This document shows positions 35,059-43,006 of a stretch of 64,000 nucleotides of DNA, in pieces. The stretch covers positions 80,545 through 144,544 of the forward strand of contig NZ_JAUFPS010000038.1 in NCBI RefSeq assembly GCF_030409315.1, written 5' to 3'. Position numbers and translations under genes: made by a program. The notes beneath the pieces are model-generated. The model saw only the letters and a list, made by a program, of their open reading frames with translations. It ran no database searches and had not been told where the DNA came from. The stretch's first letter is position 1. Every line of letters starts with the position of its first letter. This DNA is from Mucilaginibacter flavus. Its GTDB lineage: Bacteria; Bacteroidota; Bacteroidia; Sphingobacteriales; Sphingobacteriaceae.

Positions 35059-35139
35059 TGCTACCCAGCCTTCCCCCGCCCTCTTCCTGACAATTAACAA
35101 AGAGAGCTTTCGCTAAGCTTATCAACCAAAAAAAGAACG

Positions 35140-35748
35140 CTATTTAAAGCTCGTAGTACCATCGCCCTGGTAAGCAAAGCGGAAGGTGTAAAATCTTGAT
35201 GCAGGCCTTTTGGTAAGGTCGGCAAAATCGGCAGTAGTTGTGTTTGGATTGCCTTTGTAATAGCTTATCATCTCAACTTTGGCGTAGTTGCCTGCCGCGG
35301 TTTTAATCACAAATATTTTACCGGGTACAGTAAGTATAGCGTGTGTTGGCGCGGTATCGGCAGTGTAGGTATACCAGCCGGTTATGGCATTAGCTCCGGT
35401 AGCATCGGCTTTGTAACCATCGGCAGGCGCTGTTAAAAGCGTTTCAAATGTGCTGCTCACCACCTGGGCTTGCGTAGTACCGGTACCAGATGTACCACTG
35501 TTTACAAATATGCTGGTGCTTTTAAATTTGAGATCCCATTTGTTGGTGGCAGTATCAGTACCGGTTACCTGCGCGCCGGTAGAAAGGCTGAAGTAAACAT
35601 TCCCGGTAGATCCGTCCAAATCGGCTACGGTTTTGGTAGTGAGTTTGCTCGCCGCAGGGGTTACATCGTTATTGCTTTTACTGCACGATGAAGCCAGTAA
35701 AATTACGGCAGTACTAAAGGCTAAAGACAGGGTTGTGATTGTTTTCAT
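35140..35748 (-). CDS. HmuY-like heme-binding lipoprotein
   Basis: 202 residues with a lipoprotein signal (ILLASSC, Cys22). The body matches the HmuY family: VYFSLSTG near 50, WDLKFKSTSIFVNSG near 71, and a KVEMISYYKGNP segment near 157-168. HmuY of Porphyromonas gingivalis takes heme from host proteins with two His ligands; several relatives use Met instead. Here His136 and Met160 fall in the corresponding part of the sheet and are candidate ligands, by rough alignment only. The gene is 29 bp after a TonB receptor gene on the same strand, the hmuR-hmuY layout in reverse listing. The product is probably on the cell surface. Confidence 0.78.
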   Translation of the reverse strand: MKTITTLSLAFSTAVILLASSCSKSNNDVTPAASKLTTKTVADLDGSTGNVYFSLSTGAQVTGTDTATNKWDLKFKSTSIFVNSGTSGTGTTQAQVVSSTFETLLTAPADGYKADATGANAITGWYTYTADTAPTHAILTVPGKIFVIKTAAGNYAKVEMISYYKGNPNTTTADFADLTKRPASRFYTFRFAYQGDGTTSFK

Positions 35749-35777
35749 TTGTGTTTTTATATGTGTTTAAATTTTAA

Positions 35778-37871
35778 TTACTTGCTAAAATTGTAAGCTA
35801 AGCCCGCGTAGACCAACCTGCCGGGCAGGTTAAGTATTACCAGGCTATCTTTGTAGTTGAGTAGGTTTTGAGCGGTAAGCTGCACCCTGATGGCATCCTT
35901 CAGGAACATTTTTGAAATCGACGCGTTTACCAGCACGTAGCCTTTGGTGTATTCATCATCGCGGTTTACGATGCCATTGCCATCGCTATCCTTGTAGCCG
36001 TAGCGGCCCCGGTAAATAGCCCTTACAGATGCATTGATGCCTGTTTTTTCATCAAGGTAGTTTACCCTTACATTCCAGGTGTATTTTGAACGACCGAGCA
36101 AGCCGCCATAATCACTGCGTTTGATAACCTTGGTAAGATTAGTTTCGGGATCTTTGGTAAAAACCTTACCCGCTTTAATCTGATCAAGCACATCCTGGTC
36201 GTAAGCCTCCAAGTATTGAAAGCCCCCGGCCACTTGCAGGGGTTTAAAAAGCTGGTAACTCAAATCAGTTTCTATCCCCTGGGTAAATACTTTATTCAGA
36301 TTGAAGTAAGAAAAAACCGATTGCCCGTTTGTTTTTATGGCGATGGCAGCGGTTTCAATCAGGTTACTGATATTATTCCTGAACACGTTGGTGGTCCAGT
36401 ATAATTTGTCTGTTGGCTTGTAGCGGTAACCAAAATTGAACGATGTTGAACTTTCTGCGTTGAGCCTCTTCAGCGTAGATGGATCTATCAGTACCGTTTC
36501 AATTTGCCCTTCTTGCTGTAGCCGTTGAATACCCGCGGCCGCTTCCTCATAGCCGAATACACTATAGCCTACTTCCGCATTGGTGAAGTTTAAATACAGT
36601 TGCCTAAAATCGGGCGCTTTATAACCTCTGCCTACCGAACCCAATATGGTTAGCTTTGGGCTAAGCGCGTAACTTGCCGCCAGTTTAGGACTAAACTGCG
36701 ATTTGTAAACGCTGTGCACATCGTACCGGCCACCGGCAATAATATCCAGCTGCTTAACCGGCAACCAATCGGCCTGGAAATAGCCATAGCCCGATGTAAA
36801 TGATTGTTGTTTGGTATACCGGGTGGCCTCTACAGTTTCGTATTGGCCCCCAGCCCCGGCAGTAAGTTTAATATTATCGGCAATAGCGTAATCATTTTGA
36901 ATTTCGCCACGGTTGAAAGTCTGGTTAAAATAAGTTTGATCGTAAACAGCGCCGTTATCCTCGTACCTGATATCGGAATTAGTTTTATAGGTTGACCGGT
37001 ATAACTGCAATACAGATACATCCTTTTTGCTGAAACGGTGAGTTAAAATCGGGGCTATGTTAAAGTCTTTTTCGGTGCCTTTGCCTGCTGCATAACGGTT
37101 TGCATCTACCAAAAACCGGCTGTCCTGGTTATTGGTGTAATACCTGCCCGAAAGTTTAAGACTGGTATTATCATCAAATTTATAAGCAGTTTTACCATTA
37201 AAAGTATACCCTTCAAATGGCGATACCGTTGGTACGCCCGATGAAGGTTGCAAAGTGTACCCACCGCTGCTGTACCTGTTCACAAAGCCCGAGATATAAA
37301 ATTTATCGGTTTTGTAGGCCGAGTTAACGCCCAGGTCGGCAGTTTTATTGGTGCCGTAGCGGCCCGCCAGGCCGCCTGTAAAACCTTTAGCAGGCTCGGT
37401 GGTGATAATATTAACAACGCCGGCCATAGCTTCGCTGCCATATAGGGATGATGTAGGGCCTTTAACAATTTCAATGCGATCTATATTATTGGTGGTGATG
37501 CGTGATAGTTCAAGGATACCCGTGCTGCGGCCAATCAACGGTAAGCCGTCAATTAAAATCAGCGTATAAGCCGGGTCGAACCCCTGGATCTGGATACCCT
37601 GTCCGTGCGGATCATCCAGTATAGTCATCCCGGTTTGTTCGCTCAGCACTTCGTTCAAGCGTACCAATCCTTTTTTCTTAATTTCTTCGGATGTGATACG
37701 GGTTATGGGTATGGGGACCTGCTGTAAACTTTTTAGGGTACGAGTGCCGGTTATTACTACCTCTTTCAATTGCTTTGTTGCAGTATCTTGCCTTAAAGTA
37801 TCTCGTTGCTGGGCCTGCGCGTTTGATACGAAGAGTGCTGTAAGTAATGAAAGAGAAATATAAATTCGCAT
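35778..37871 (-). CDS. HmuR-like TonB-dependent heme receptor
   Basis: 697 residues. A signal peptide ends near AQAQQ, a TonB box-like KEVVITGTR lies at ~34-42, the plug has EVLSEQTGMTILDDPHGQGIQIQGF and IEIVKGPTSSLYGSEAMAGVVNIIT, and the barrel ends in a typical aromatic Phe region. The box FRQLYLNF (near residue 420) corresponds to the FRAP/NPNL region of heme and hemoglobin receptors. There is no carboxypeptidase-like or STN extension, unlike the SusC proteins here. With HmuY-like protein downstream and an AraC regulator divergent, it forms a heme-uptake locus. Siderophore or cobalamin uptake is a less likely alternative. Confidence 0.82.
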   Translation of the reverse strand: MRIYISLSLLTALFVSNAQAQQRDTLRQDTATKQLKEVVITGTRTLKSLQQVPIPITRITSEEIKKKGLVRLNEVLSEQTGMTILDDPHGQGIQIQGFDPAYTLILIDGLPLIGRSTGILELSRITTNNIDRIEIVKGPTSSLYGSEAMAGVVNIITTEPAKGFTGGLAGRYGTNKTADLGVNSAYKTDKFYISGFVNRYSSGGYTLQPSSGVPTVSPFEGYTFNGKTAYKFDDNTSLKLSGRYYTNNQDSRFLVDANRYAAGKGTEKDFNIAPILTHRFSKKDVSVLQLYRSTYKTNSDIRYEDNGAVYDQTYFNQTFNRGEIQNDYAIADNIKLTAGAGGQYETVEATRYTKQQSFTSGYGYFQADWLPVKQLDIIAGGRYDVHSVYKSQFSPKLAASYALSPKLTILGSVGRGYKAPDFRQLYLNFTNAEVGYSVFGYEEAAAGIQRLQQEGQIETVLIDPSTLKRLNAESSTSFNFGYRYKPTDKLYWTTNVFRNNISNLIETAAIAIKTNGQSVFSYFNLNKVFTQGIETDLSYQLFKPLQVAGGFQYLEAYDQDVLDQIKAGKVFTKDPETNLTKVIKRSDYGGLLGRSKYTWNVRVNYLDEKTGINASVRAIYRGRYGYKDSDGNGIVNRDDEYTKGYVLVNASISKMFLKDAIRVQLTAQNLLNYKDSLVILNLPGRLVYAGLAYNFSK

Positions 37872-37932
37872 TTATTTAGACCAATTAAAAATAATGATGC
37901 AAATTTGTACTATTCCTAAGATGTTTAGTCAA

Positions 37933-37966
37933 CGTTAAACGGATTGAAAACAACGCCAAACGGATT
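37933..37966 (+). promoter_or_regulatory. Two direct repeats 21 bp apart, candidate AraC operator
   Basis: CG-NN-AAACGGATT occurs at 37933-37945 and 37954-37966, so the copies are exactly two helix turns apart. The second ends 2 bp before the araC-type start codon. AraC regulators of iron and heme receptors bind such direct repeats; this placement suggests autorepression plus control of the divergent receptor. Confidence 0.6.
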
Positions 37967-37968
37967 TT

Positions 37969-38958
37969 ATGCGCATTACCTTTACATCAGCATCACAAAA
38001 AAACGCCCAACTTATGCTTGAATGTCCTCCTGCTTCGGACATAGGGCGACTAATCGAACAAAATTCGACTTTACAATTACCCAACGGTGACATCACCATT
38101 CAAAGTACCTGGTTTGGCGGTGCCTGTATTATAGTAAGCCAATGGGATATTAAAAAGCCATCGCCAATTACCATAAAATGTGATTGCTTTTGCTGGATGA
38201 TGAATTTTATGATGGATGGTGAACTGGCATTAGGCCTGTCAAAAAAAGAACTTGCCTTAAAAGCGGGGCGGTACCATACCTTTTATAGTACGTTGCTCAA
38301 TGTTGATATTAGTGGCAAATGTAAAAGCCAAATGTTAAGCATCTGCCTCAAGAAAGATTTTATAGAAAAATTATTGGGCCACCATCTGCTGCCCCTCCAA
38401 CTTGAAAGTGATATTGAAAAACATTTTACATTAATAACAAAGGGAACTTATCATAATAGTACCTTAATGTTATTGGTAAATGGATTGTTAAATGCAGATC
38501 AGCCGCCATACATCAGGCGTATTTTTTTGGAGGCTAAAATACTGGAACTTTTATCCCTGCAATTGCAACAATTAGAGAATAGCAATAACACCATAGCTAT
38601 TTTTAATGCTGATGATAAAGCCCGCTTGCAGGAGGCAAAAATGCTGATAGCGCAAAACCTGCGATCACCATGCTCACTTATAGAACTATCGCGCAAAACG
38701 GGGCTTAATGATTTTAAACTAAAAAAGGGATTTAAAACGCTCTTCGGCAATACCGTTTTTGGCTACCTGGCCGAGTTACGTATGAATACCGCCTACAAGC
38801 TATTACAGGATGGCGAACGCGTAGGCGTAGTTGCAGAAACCGTGGGCTATAAAAATGCCCATCATTTTACAGCCGCTTTTAAAAAGCGGTTTAATGTTTT
38901 GCCAAGCCAGGTGATTAGGGTGTTGTTTGTTTTGATGAATTTGGCTTGTTGTGTTTAG
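37969..38958 (+). CDS. AraC-family transcriptional regulator of the heme locus
   Basis: 329 residues. The N-terminal ~215 residues are a PchR-like ligand-binding region without a clear motif. Residues ~225-325 form the double helix-turn-helix: CSLIELSRKTGLNDFKLKKGFKTLFG, then YLAELRMNTAYKLLQDG and VGVVAETVGYKNAHHFTAAFKKRFNVLPS. It is divergent from the TonB receptor with 97 bp between them. Many AraC regulators beside siderophore or heme receptors activate the receptor when the ligand enters the cell. The repeated sites at 37933-37966 lie right before its own start. The ligand is unknown; heme or a metal chelate is likely. Confidence 0.88.
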   Translation: MRITFTSASQKNAQLMLECPPASDIGRLIEQNSTLQLPNGDITIQSTWFGGACIIVSQWDIKKPSPITIKCDCFCWMMNFMMDGELALGLSKKELALKAGRYHTFYSTLLNVDISGKCKSQMLSICLKKDFIEKLLGHHLLPLQLESDIEKHFTLITKGTYHNSTLMLLVNGLLNADQPPYIRRIFLEAKILELLSLQLQQLENSNNTIAIFNADDKARLQEAKMLIAQNLRSPCSLIELSRKTGLNDFKLKKGFKTLFGNTVFGYLAELRMNTAYKLLQDGERVGVVAETVGYKNAHHFTAAFKKRFNVLPSQVIRVLFVLMNLACCV

Positions 38959-39073
38959 ATTTACTTTTGTACAATTACAAGTTGCTGTTTAAAAACGAAA
39001 AAAAATGTCGTAATTACGAGTTTTAAAATCCAGCGAATTTTGAAGGAAAGCATGACGTAAATCGGTCGTAGAA

Positions 39074-39217
39074 GACTCACCCCGACGAGGCTACGCCCGT
39101 CTCCCCTCTCTCCGACTGCGTCGCATAGAGGGGGCAAAAAAGTTTTTATCTTCCTTACCCTCTTTGCGGCTTTAGCCGGAGAGAGGGTGGTCCAGCGAAG
39201 CGTAGACCGGGTGAGTC
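39074..39217. repeat. Palindromic intergenic repeat element (about 144 bp)
   Basis: GACTCACCC at 39074-39082 and GGGTGAGTC at 39209-39217 are the ends of a long imperfect inverted repeat with inner arms CCCTCTCTCCG and CGGAGAGAGGG. Similar elements are scattered in Sphingobacteriaceae genomes. It fills most of the 381-bp gap 38959-39339, where no gene is credible. Confidence 0.7.
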
Positions 39218-39339
39218 GTAGCCCGCGTTCAAAGCCAATAATCATGTAAAACATTTATAAACAAGGCATTAATAACCAATAAAGATTCCTTTTTGGCCAA
39301 CGGCTTTCGAAACCATTCCTAACCAAACACTAACCAACC

Positions 39340-39822
39340 ATGAAAACATTAGATAACCTTTTACTTTTAGGCGATGAGCGCTTGTACCAAGTTTGTGAAC
39401 CCGTTTTACCTTCCGAACTACCGCAGGTAGCCGATTGGGTTGCCGATTTACATAATGTAATGGAACAGATCAGAGCAAAGTATCATTTCGGCAGGGCTAT
39501 AGCCGCGCCACAGTTGGGTATTATGAAAAGACTTATCTATATGAACATTAATAAACCTGTAGTTTTCATAAACCCCGAGCTAAGCAACCTGAGTACCGAT
39601 ATGTTTGAATTATGGGACGATTGTATGAGCTTTCCCAATTTGTTGGTTAAGGTAATGCGCCATCAGCAAATAACCATTAACTATCTTGATAAACAATGGC
39701 AACCGCAACAATGGGTGATGGATGGTGCATTATCAGAGTTACTTCAGCATGAGTTTGATCACCTAAACGGTATATTGTGCACCATGCGGGCTATTAACAA
39801 TACCTCTTTTAAATGGCGGTGA
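39340..39822 (+). CDS. Peptide-deformylase-like metalloprotein
   Basis: 160 residues. The three deformylase motifs are recognisable but altered: motif I GRAIAAPQ (51-58) has Ala where the second Gly is usual, motif II is DDCMS (93-97, Cys95 metal ligand) instead of EGCLS, and motif III QHEFDH (136-141) keeps His137, Glu138 and His141. All metal ligands and the catalytic Glu are present, so it may be active. Deformylase removes the formyl group from new proteins. The divergence suggests a second, specialised copy rather than the housekeeping enzyme, which is usually next to other translation genes. It is a monocistronic gene here. Confidence 0.78.
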   Translation: MKTLDNLLLLGDERLYQVCEPVLPSELPQVADWVADLHNVMEQIRAKYHFGRAIAAPQLGIMKRLIYMNINKPVVFINPELSNLSTDMFELWDDCMSFPNLLVKVMRHQQITINYLDKQWQPQQWVMDGALSELLQHEFDHLNGILCTMRAINNTSFKWR

Positions 39823-40265
39823 TCGTAAAACCAAATCTGATGGGGTTTGGTGCTCTACAAGGGCTTCATTGGAGCAAAAGCTTTGTAGCTTAACGGAATA
39901 GGCCTATATGCCTGGAAGATATAAGCATCAAACGATAACTTGTTTTATTGCCTGGTCCTGGTTAAATGATCCAGGTGTCGAATGGACTTGTATTGACCAA
40001 CAACAGGTACCAATATTTGGATGCGCCTGATTGCGCTTTACATCAGTTCAGTATAAATCATTTTAAAATATTGATTATTAGATATTTATAATTTCACATA
40101 CATAAAATGTGTTAAGTTATGTTAACCCTGGTTAGATGCGTTTGCCTTAACTACTACCATAAATATTATTGCATTTTGATTTTGGTTTACTAAATTGCCT
40201 TGTATAAACCTATGTGATTGCGCCTTGCAATCAATACAATCAATTTTAAACTTTAATCCACTGCC
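39823..40265. other. 443-bp intergenic region without a gene
   Basis: No convincing ORF. A likely weak stem pairs CTACAA near 39855 with TTGTAG near 39890. The remainder before the oxidoreductase gene is AT-rich and may hold its promoter. I see no recognised RNA motif. Confidence 0.6.
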
Positions 40266-41657
40266 ATGTCAACCGATCGCCGGAAATTCATTAAGCACCT
40301 GGGTGCTTCTGTATTGCTTACCTCAGCAACACTCAATAGTCTTGCCGCCAAAGAAGATCATGAATTAAAGATCCTGAAAGCCCAAAAACGAACCGGACCA
40401 AACGACAAAATCCGCATTGCCACCATAGGCATGGGTATTATGGGTTTTAACGATACCCGAGCGGCCTTAACCGTTCCGGGTGTTGAGTTGGTTGGCTGTT
40501 GCGATTTGTATAAAGGCAGACTTGACAGGGCAAAGGAACTCTATGGCCCTACCCTTTTCACCACCGGCGATCACCGCGAAATACTGGCCCGCAAAGATAT
40601 TGACGCCGTTATTATCGCCACGAGCGATAACTGGCACAGCCAGATTGCCATTGACGCCATGCACAGCGGCAAAGCGGTTTATAGCGAAAAGCCTATGGTA
40701 CACCAGATAAGCCAGGGCCTTGCCGAGATAAAAGCGCAGCATGATACCAAAATGGTTTTCCAGGTAGGTAGCCAGCGGGTAAGCAGCATTGCCTACGCGA
40801 AAGCCAAAGAGTTATATGAAGCAGGCGCCATTGGGCAAATCAATTCTATCGAGGCATCATTTAACCGGCAGAGCGCTTTAGGTGCATGGCAGTATACTAT
40901 CCCTTTTGATGCATCGGTACAAACGGTTGATTGGGCCAGGTATCAATCAAATGCCAAAGTGAAATATGATTTTGACAGCAAACGTTTTTTCAGGTGGCGC
41001 AATTACCGGGAGTATGGCACCGGCGTTGCCGGCGATTTGTTTGTACACCTGCTGAGCGGCATCCACTTCATTACCAGCTCCAAAGGACCGGAGCGCATCT
41101 ATTCCATTGGCGACCTCACCTACTGGAAAGATGGCCGCAATGTACCCGATGTAATGAGCGCGGTGATCCATTATGGCGAAACCAAAGAACATCCCGCTTT
41201 CGAGGTAACTTTGCGCGTTAATTTTATTAGCGGAGAAGGCGACCGCAGCAGCACTAAAATAGTAGGCTCCGAAGGTGTACTCAATTTAGATGATGAGAAC
41301 GGCTTTACCATCAGTAAACATAAACTGCCGGTAGCGCCGGGCATAGGCGGTTGGGATTCTTTATCAACCTTTACCGAGGCACAGCAAAAAGCCTTGATGG
41401 ATGATTACAACAAACGCTACTCGCAAGCAGATAACCAACGACCAAGCTCACCGGATATCAGCTACCGGGTACCCGATGGCTATAACTCATCGCACGATCA
41501 TTTTGCCAACTTTTTTGATTCCATGCGTACCGGCAAACCCGTTGTAGAAGACGCGGTATTCGGTTTCAGAGCCGCGGCGCCTTGCCTGGCCTGTAACGAT
41601 AGTTACTTTGAAAACAAAGTGATCCACTGGGATGCGGAGAACATGAAGATTGTTTAA
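40266..41657 (+). CDS. Tat-exported Gfo/Idh/MocA-family oxidoreductase
   Basis: 463 residues. A twin-arginine signal (DRRKFIKHLG, residues 4-13) predicts export of the folded protein with its cofactor. The Rossmann motif IGMGIMG lies at 54-60, followed by the family's YSEKPMVH (EKP) segment near 140 and a C-terminal alpha/beta domain. Family members oxidise or epimerise sugars and inositols with NAD(P), and some exported ones act as retaining glycosidases (GH109-like). The C-terminal half has no GH109 sequence I would insist on. It ends convergent to the second PUL, 240 bp away, so a link to that locus is possible but unproven. Confidence 0.85.
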   Translation: MSTDRRKFIKHLGASVLLTSATLNSLAAKEDHELKILKAQKRTGPNDKIRIATIGMGIMGFNDTRAALTVPGVELVGCCDLYKGRLDRAKELYGPTLFTTGDHREILARKDIDAVIIATSDNWHSQIAIDAMHSGKAVYSEKPMVHQISQGLAEIKAQHDTKMVFQVGSQRVSSIAYAKAKELYEAGAIGQINSIEASFNRQSALGAWQYTIPFDASVQTVDWARYQSNAKVKYDFDSKRFFRWRNYREYGTGVAGDLFVHLLSGIHFITSSKGPERIYSIGDLTYWKDGRNVPDVMSAVIHYGETKEHPAFEVTLRVNFISGEGDRSSTKIVGSEGVLNLDDENGFTISKHKLPVAPGIGGWDSLSTFTEAQQKALMDDYNKRYSQADNQRPSSPDISYRVPDGYNSSHDHFANFFDSMRTGKPVVEDAVFGFRAAAPCLACNDSYFENKVIHWDAENMKIV

Positions 41658-41665
41658 AACAAAAA

Positions 41666-41695
41666 AGCGTCCCCGAATCTCACAACGGGAACGCT
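41666..41695 (+). terminator. Weak hairpin after the Gfo/Idh/MocA gene
   Basis: Stem AGCGTCCCCG with CGGGAACGCT (one mismatch, 10-base loop), 8 bp after the stop, followed only by ATTT. Possibly a terminator. Confidence 0.45.
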
Positions 41696-41734
41696 CATTT
41701 AACATACTAATCAACTAAATCTCAAGATTTTTCT

Positions 41735-41855
41735 TGTAGAGACGCAATATTTTGCGTCTCCCGTGTGCAAATTAAAAATGCACATCGGATATAGTGCAAA
41801 TGCTTTTACAAATCGGCTCTGTATAGCTGGAGACGCAAAATATTGCGTCTCTACA
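41735..41855. repeat. MITE-like element with 27-bp perfect inverted ends
   Basis: 41735-41761 and 41829-41855 are perfect reverse complements. Each end is itself a near-palindrome containing GAGACGCAA and TTGCGTCTC. The 67-bp centre has no ORF. The layout is that of a small non-autonomous mobile element or REP pair between convergent genes; no transposase is in the window. Confidence 0.75.
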
Positions 41856-41896
41856 GAAAAAAGCAGGGCCGCTTTTAATAGCAGCCCTACTTTATC

Positions 41897-42931
41897 TTAA
41901 TTTATTCTTCTAAAATCAATATTGGTAAGCTTAATACCGGTTGTGCCCAGGCTTGAACCTCCTGAACGGATAACCAGGTAGACTGTACCAGCTGTTGGGA
42001 ACGAAACCACGTTACCATTCCCCGCGCATGAAAGCGATGACAGTAAAGCGTCAAATGGTGTTTTGCCACAGCCATTCCAGGTGTTTAAGGCTATGCGGGT
42101 ACCGCCATCACTATAATCCTTACCGGCAACAGGTGCAGCCTGCCCAACATATACCTCAAACCAGCAATCGGTAGCGCCAGAGCCTGCAACATTCATATCA
42201 ATTTTGTATTGCTTGTTGGCCCTTACCTGGAATGTTTGCAGAATGCCTTGCTGCCCCCAGTTCCCCCCGGTTGCCAGTACGCTTCCGTCTTCGTTCACTT
42301 TAAAGGTTACGCCGTCGCCGTATTTTACAATACTCCAGGCGCTTTTATCAACCATGTTGTTTTTAGGGGTTACGGCGTCAAGGAAATCATCGGCATTAAA
42401 GTAAATGATAACCTTATCCATAGCGGTGTTTATTGCCTGTTTGCTCGAGTTGGCAATTTTGATACCCATAGCCAGTGTTTTGCCCGAATACTTATTCATT
42501 TGGGCAATTTTTATTTTGGGTACAATGTTGCCTTTCATAATGTTATTATTCAGCGAAACCGTGTCTTTGGTCGCTATGGTATAATCGGCAGGGTCCAAAA
42601 CCACAGTATTGGCAGGTAGCGCGCCCGAAGTGATCAAACCAGCGATAGCTGCATTATCGACACTTACGTCGACCGTTAACGATGCAAAATTCGATTCTCC
42701 CCCACGATATACCGGCACCGAAAAGTTGGCGGTATTCGCCGCGCTGTCTACCACATATTTAGTATCAGTAAGCGCCGCAACAAGCGCGTTGGCTTTTTCG
42801 GCCTGCGGAAAATACACCATTGTTGATGGGGTAGTTTTTGGTCCCTCCAAAAACTCCTGTTTGCAGGATAACACCATGGTAAGCATTAAACAGGCAGACA
42901 ATTTTAGTATTGATGATACATGAGTTTTCAT
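41897..42931 (-). CDS. DUF1735-domain surface lipoprotein with C-terminal sandwich domain
   Basis: 344 residues with a lipoprotein signal (MVLSCKQEFLEGP). Residues ~35-175 are a DUF1735-type (BT_3987 N-terminal-like) domain, and ~195-344 a beta-sandwich domain rich in Trp and Gly (GNWGQQGILQTFQV, ending TGIKLTNIDFRRIN) that resembles carbohydrate-binding modules. Such proteins follow SusC/SusD pairs and bind surface glycans; in Bacteroides they occur in loci for host N-glycans. It is the last gene of the minus-strand operon that starts at 53061. No glycosidase is in the operon, so the substrate cannot be named. Confidence 0.75.
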   Translation of the reverse strand: MKTHVSSILKLSACLMLTMVLSCKQEFLEGPKTTPSTMVYFPQAEKANALVAALTDTKYVVDSAANTANFSVPVYRGGESNFASLTVDVSVDNAAIAGLITSGALPANTVVLDPADYTIATKDTVSLNNNIMKGNIVPKIKIAQMNKYSGKTLAMGIKIANSSKQAINTAMDKVIIYFNADDFLDAVTPKNNMVDKSAWSIVKYGDGVTFKVNEDGSVLATGGNWGQQGILQTFQVRANKQYKIDMNVAGSGATDCWFEVYVGQAAPVAGKDYSDGGTRIALNTWNGCGKTPFDALLSSLSCAGNGNVVSFPTAGTVYLVIRSGGSSLGTTGIKLTNIDFRRIN

Positions 42932-42964
42932 AAAATATCTTTTAATTAATAATTCAAATCATGA

Positions 42965-42999
42965 AGGTTCATCGCACCAAGATATGGCGCGATGAACCT
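42965..42999. repeat. Intercistronic 11-bp perfect hairpin after SusD
   Basis: Arms 42965-42975 and 42989-42999, 13-base loop, between the SusD and DUF1735 genes. Same stem and loop lengths as 7034-7068, without a T-tract on the minus strand. Confidence 0.6.
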
Positions 43000-43006
43000 G
43001 TTATTT

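Noticed and set aside
38961..39254. 97-codon minus-strand ORF downstream of the AraC gene
   Set aside because: It lies across the palindromic repeat element and has no recognisable protein features.
39823..40265. Riboswitch or structured RNA upstream of the Gfo/Idh/MocA gene
   Set aside because: Only a weak imperfect stem is visible and nothing matches a known class.
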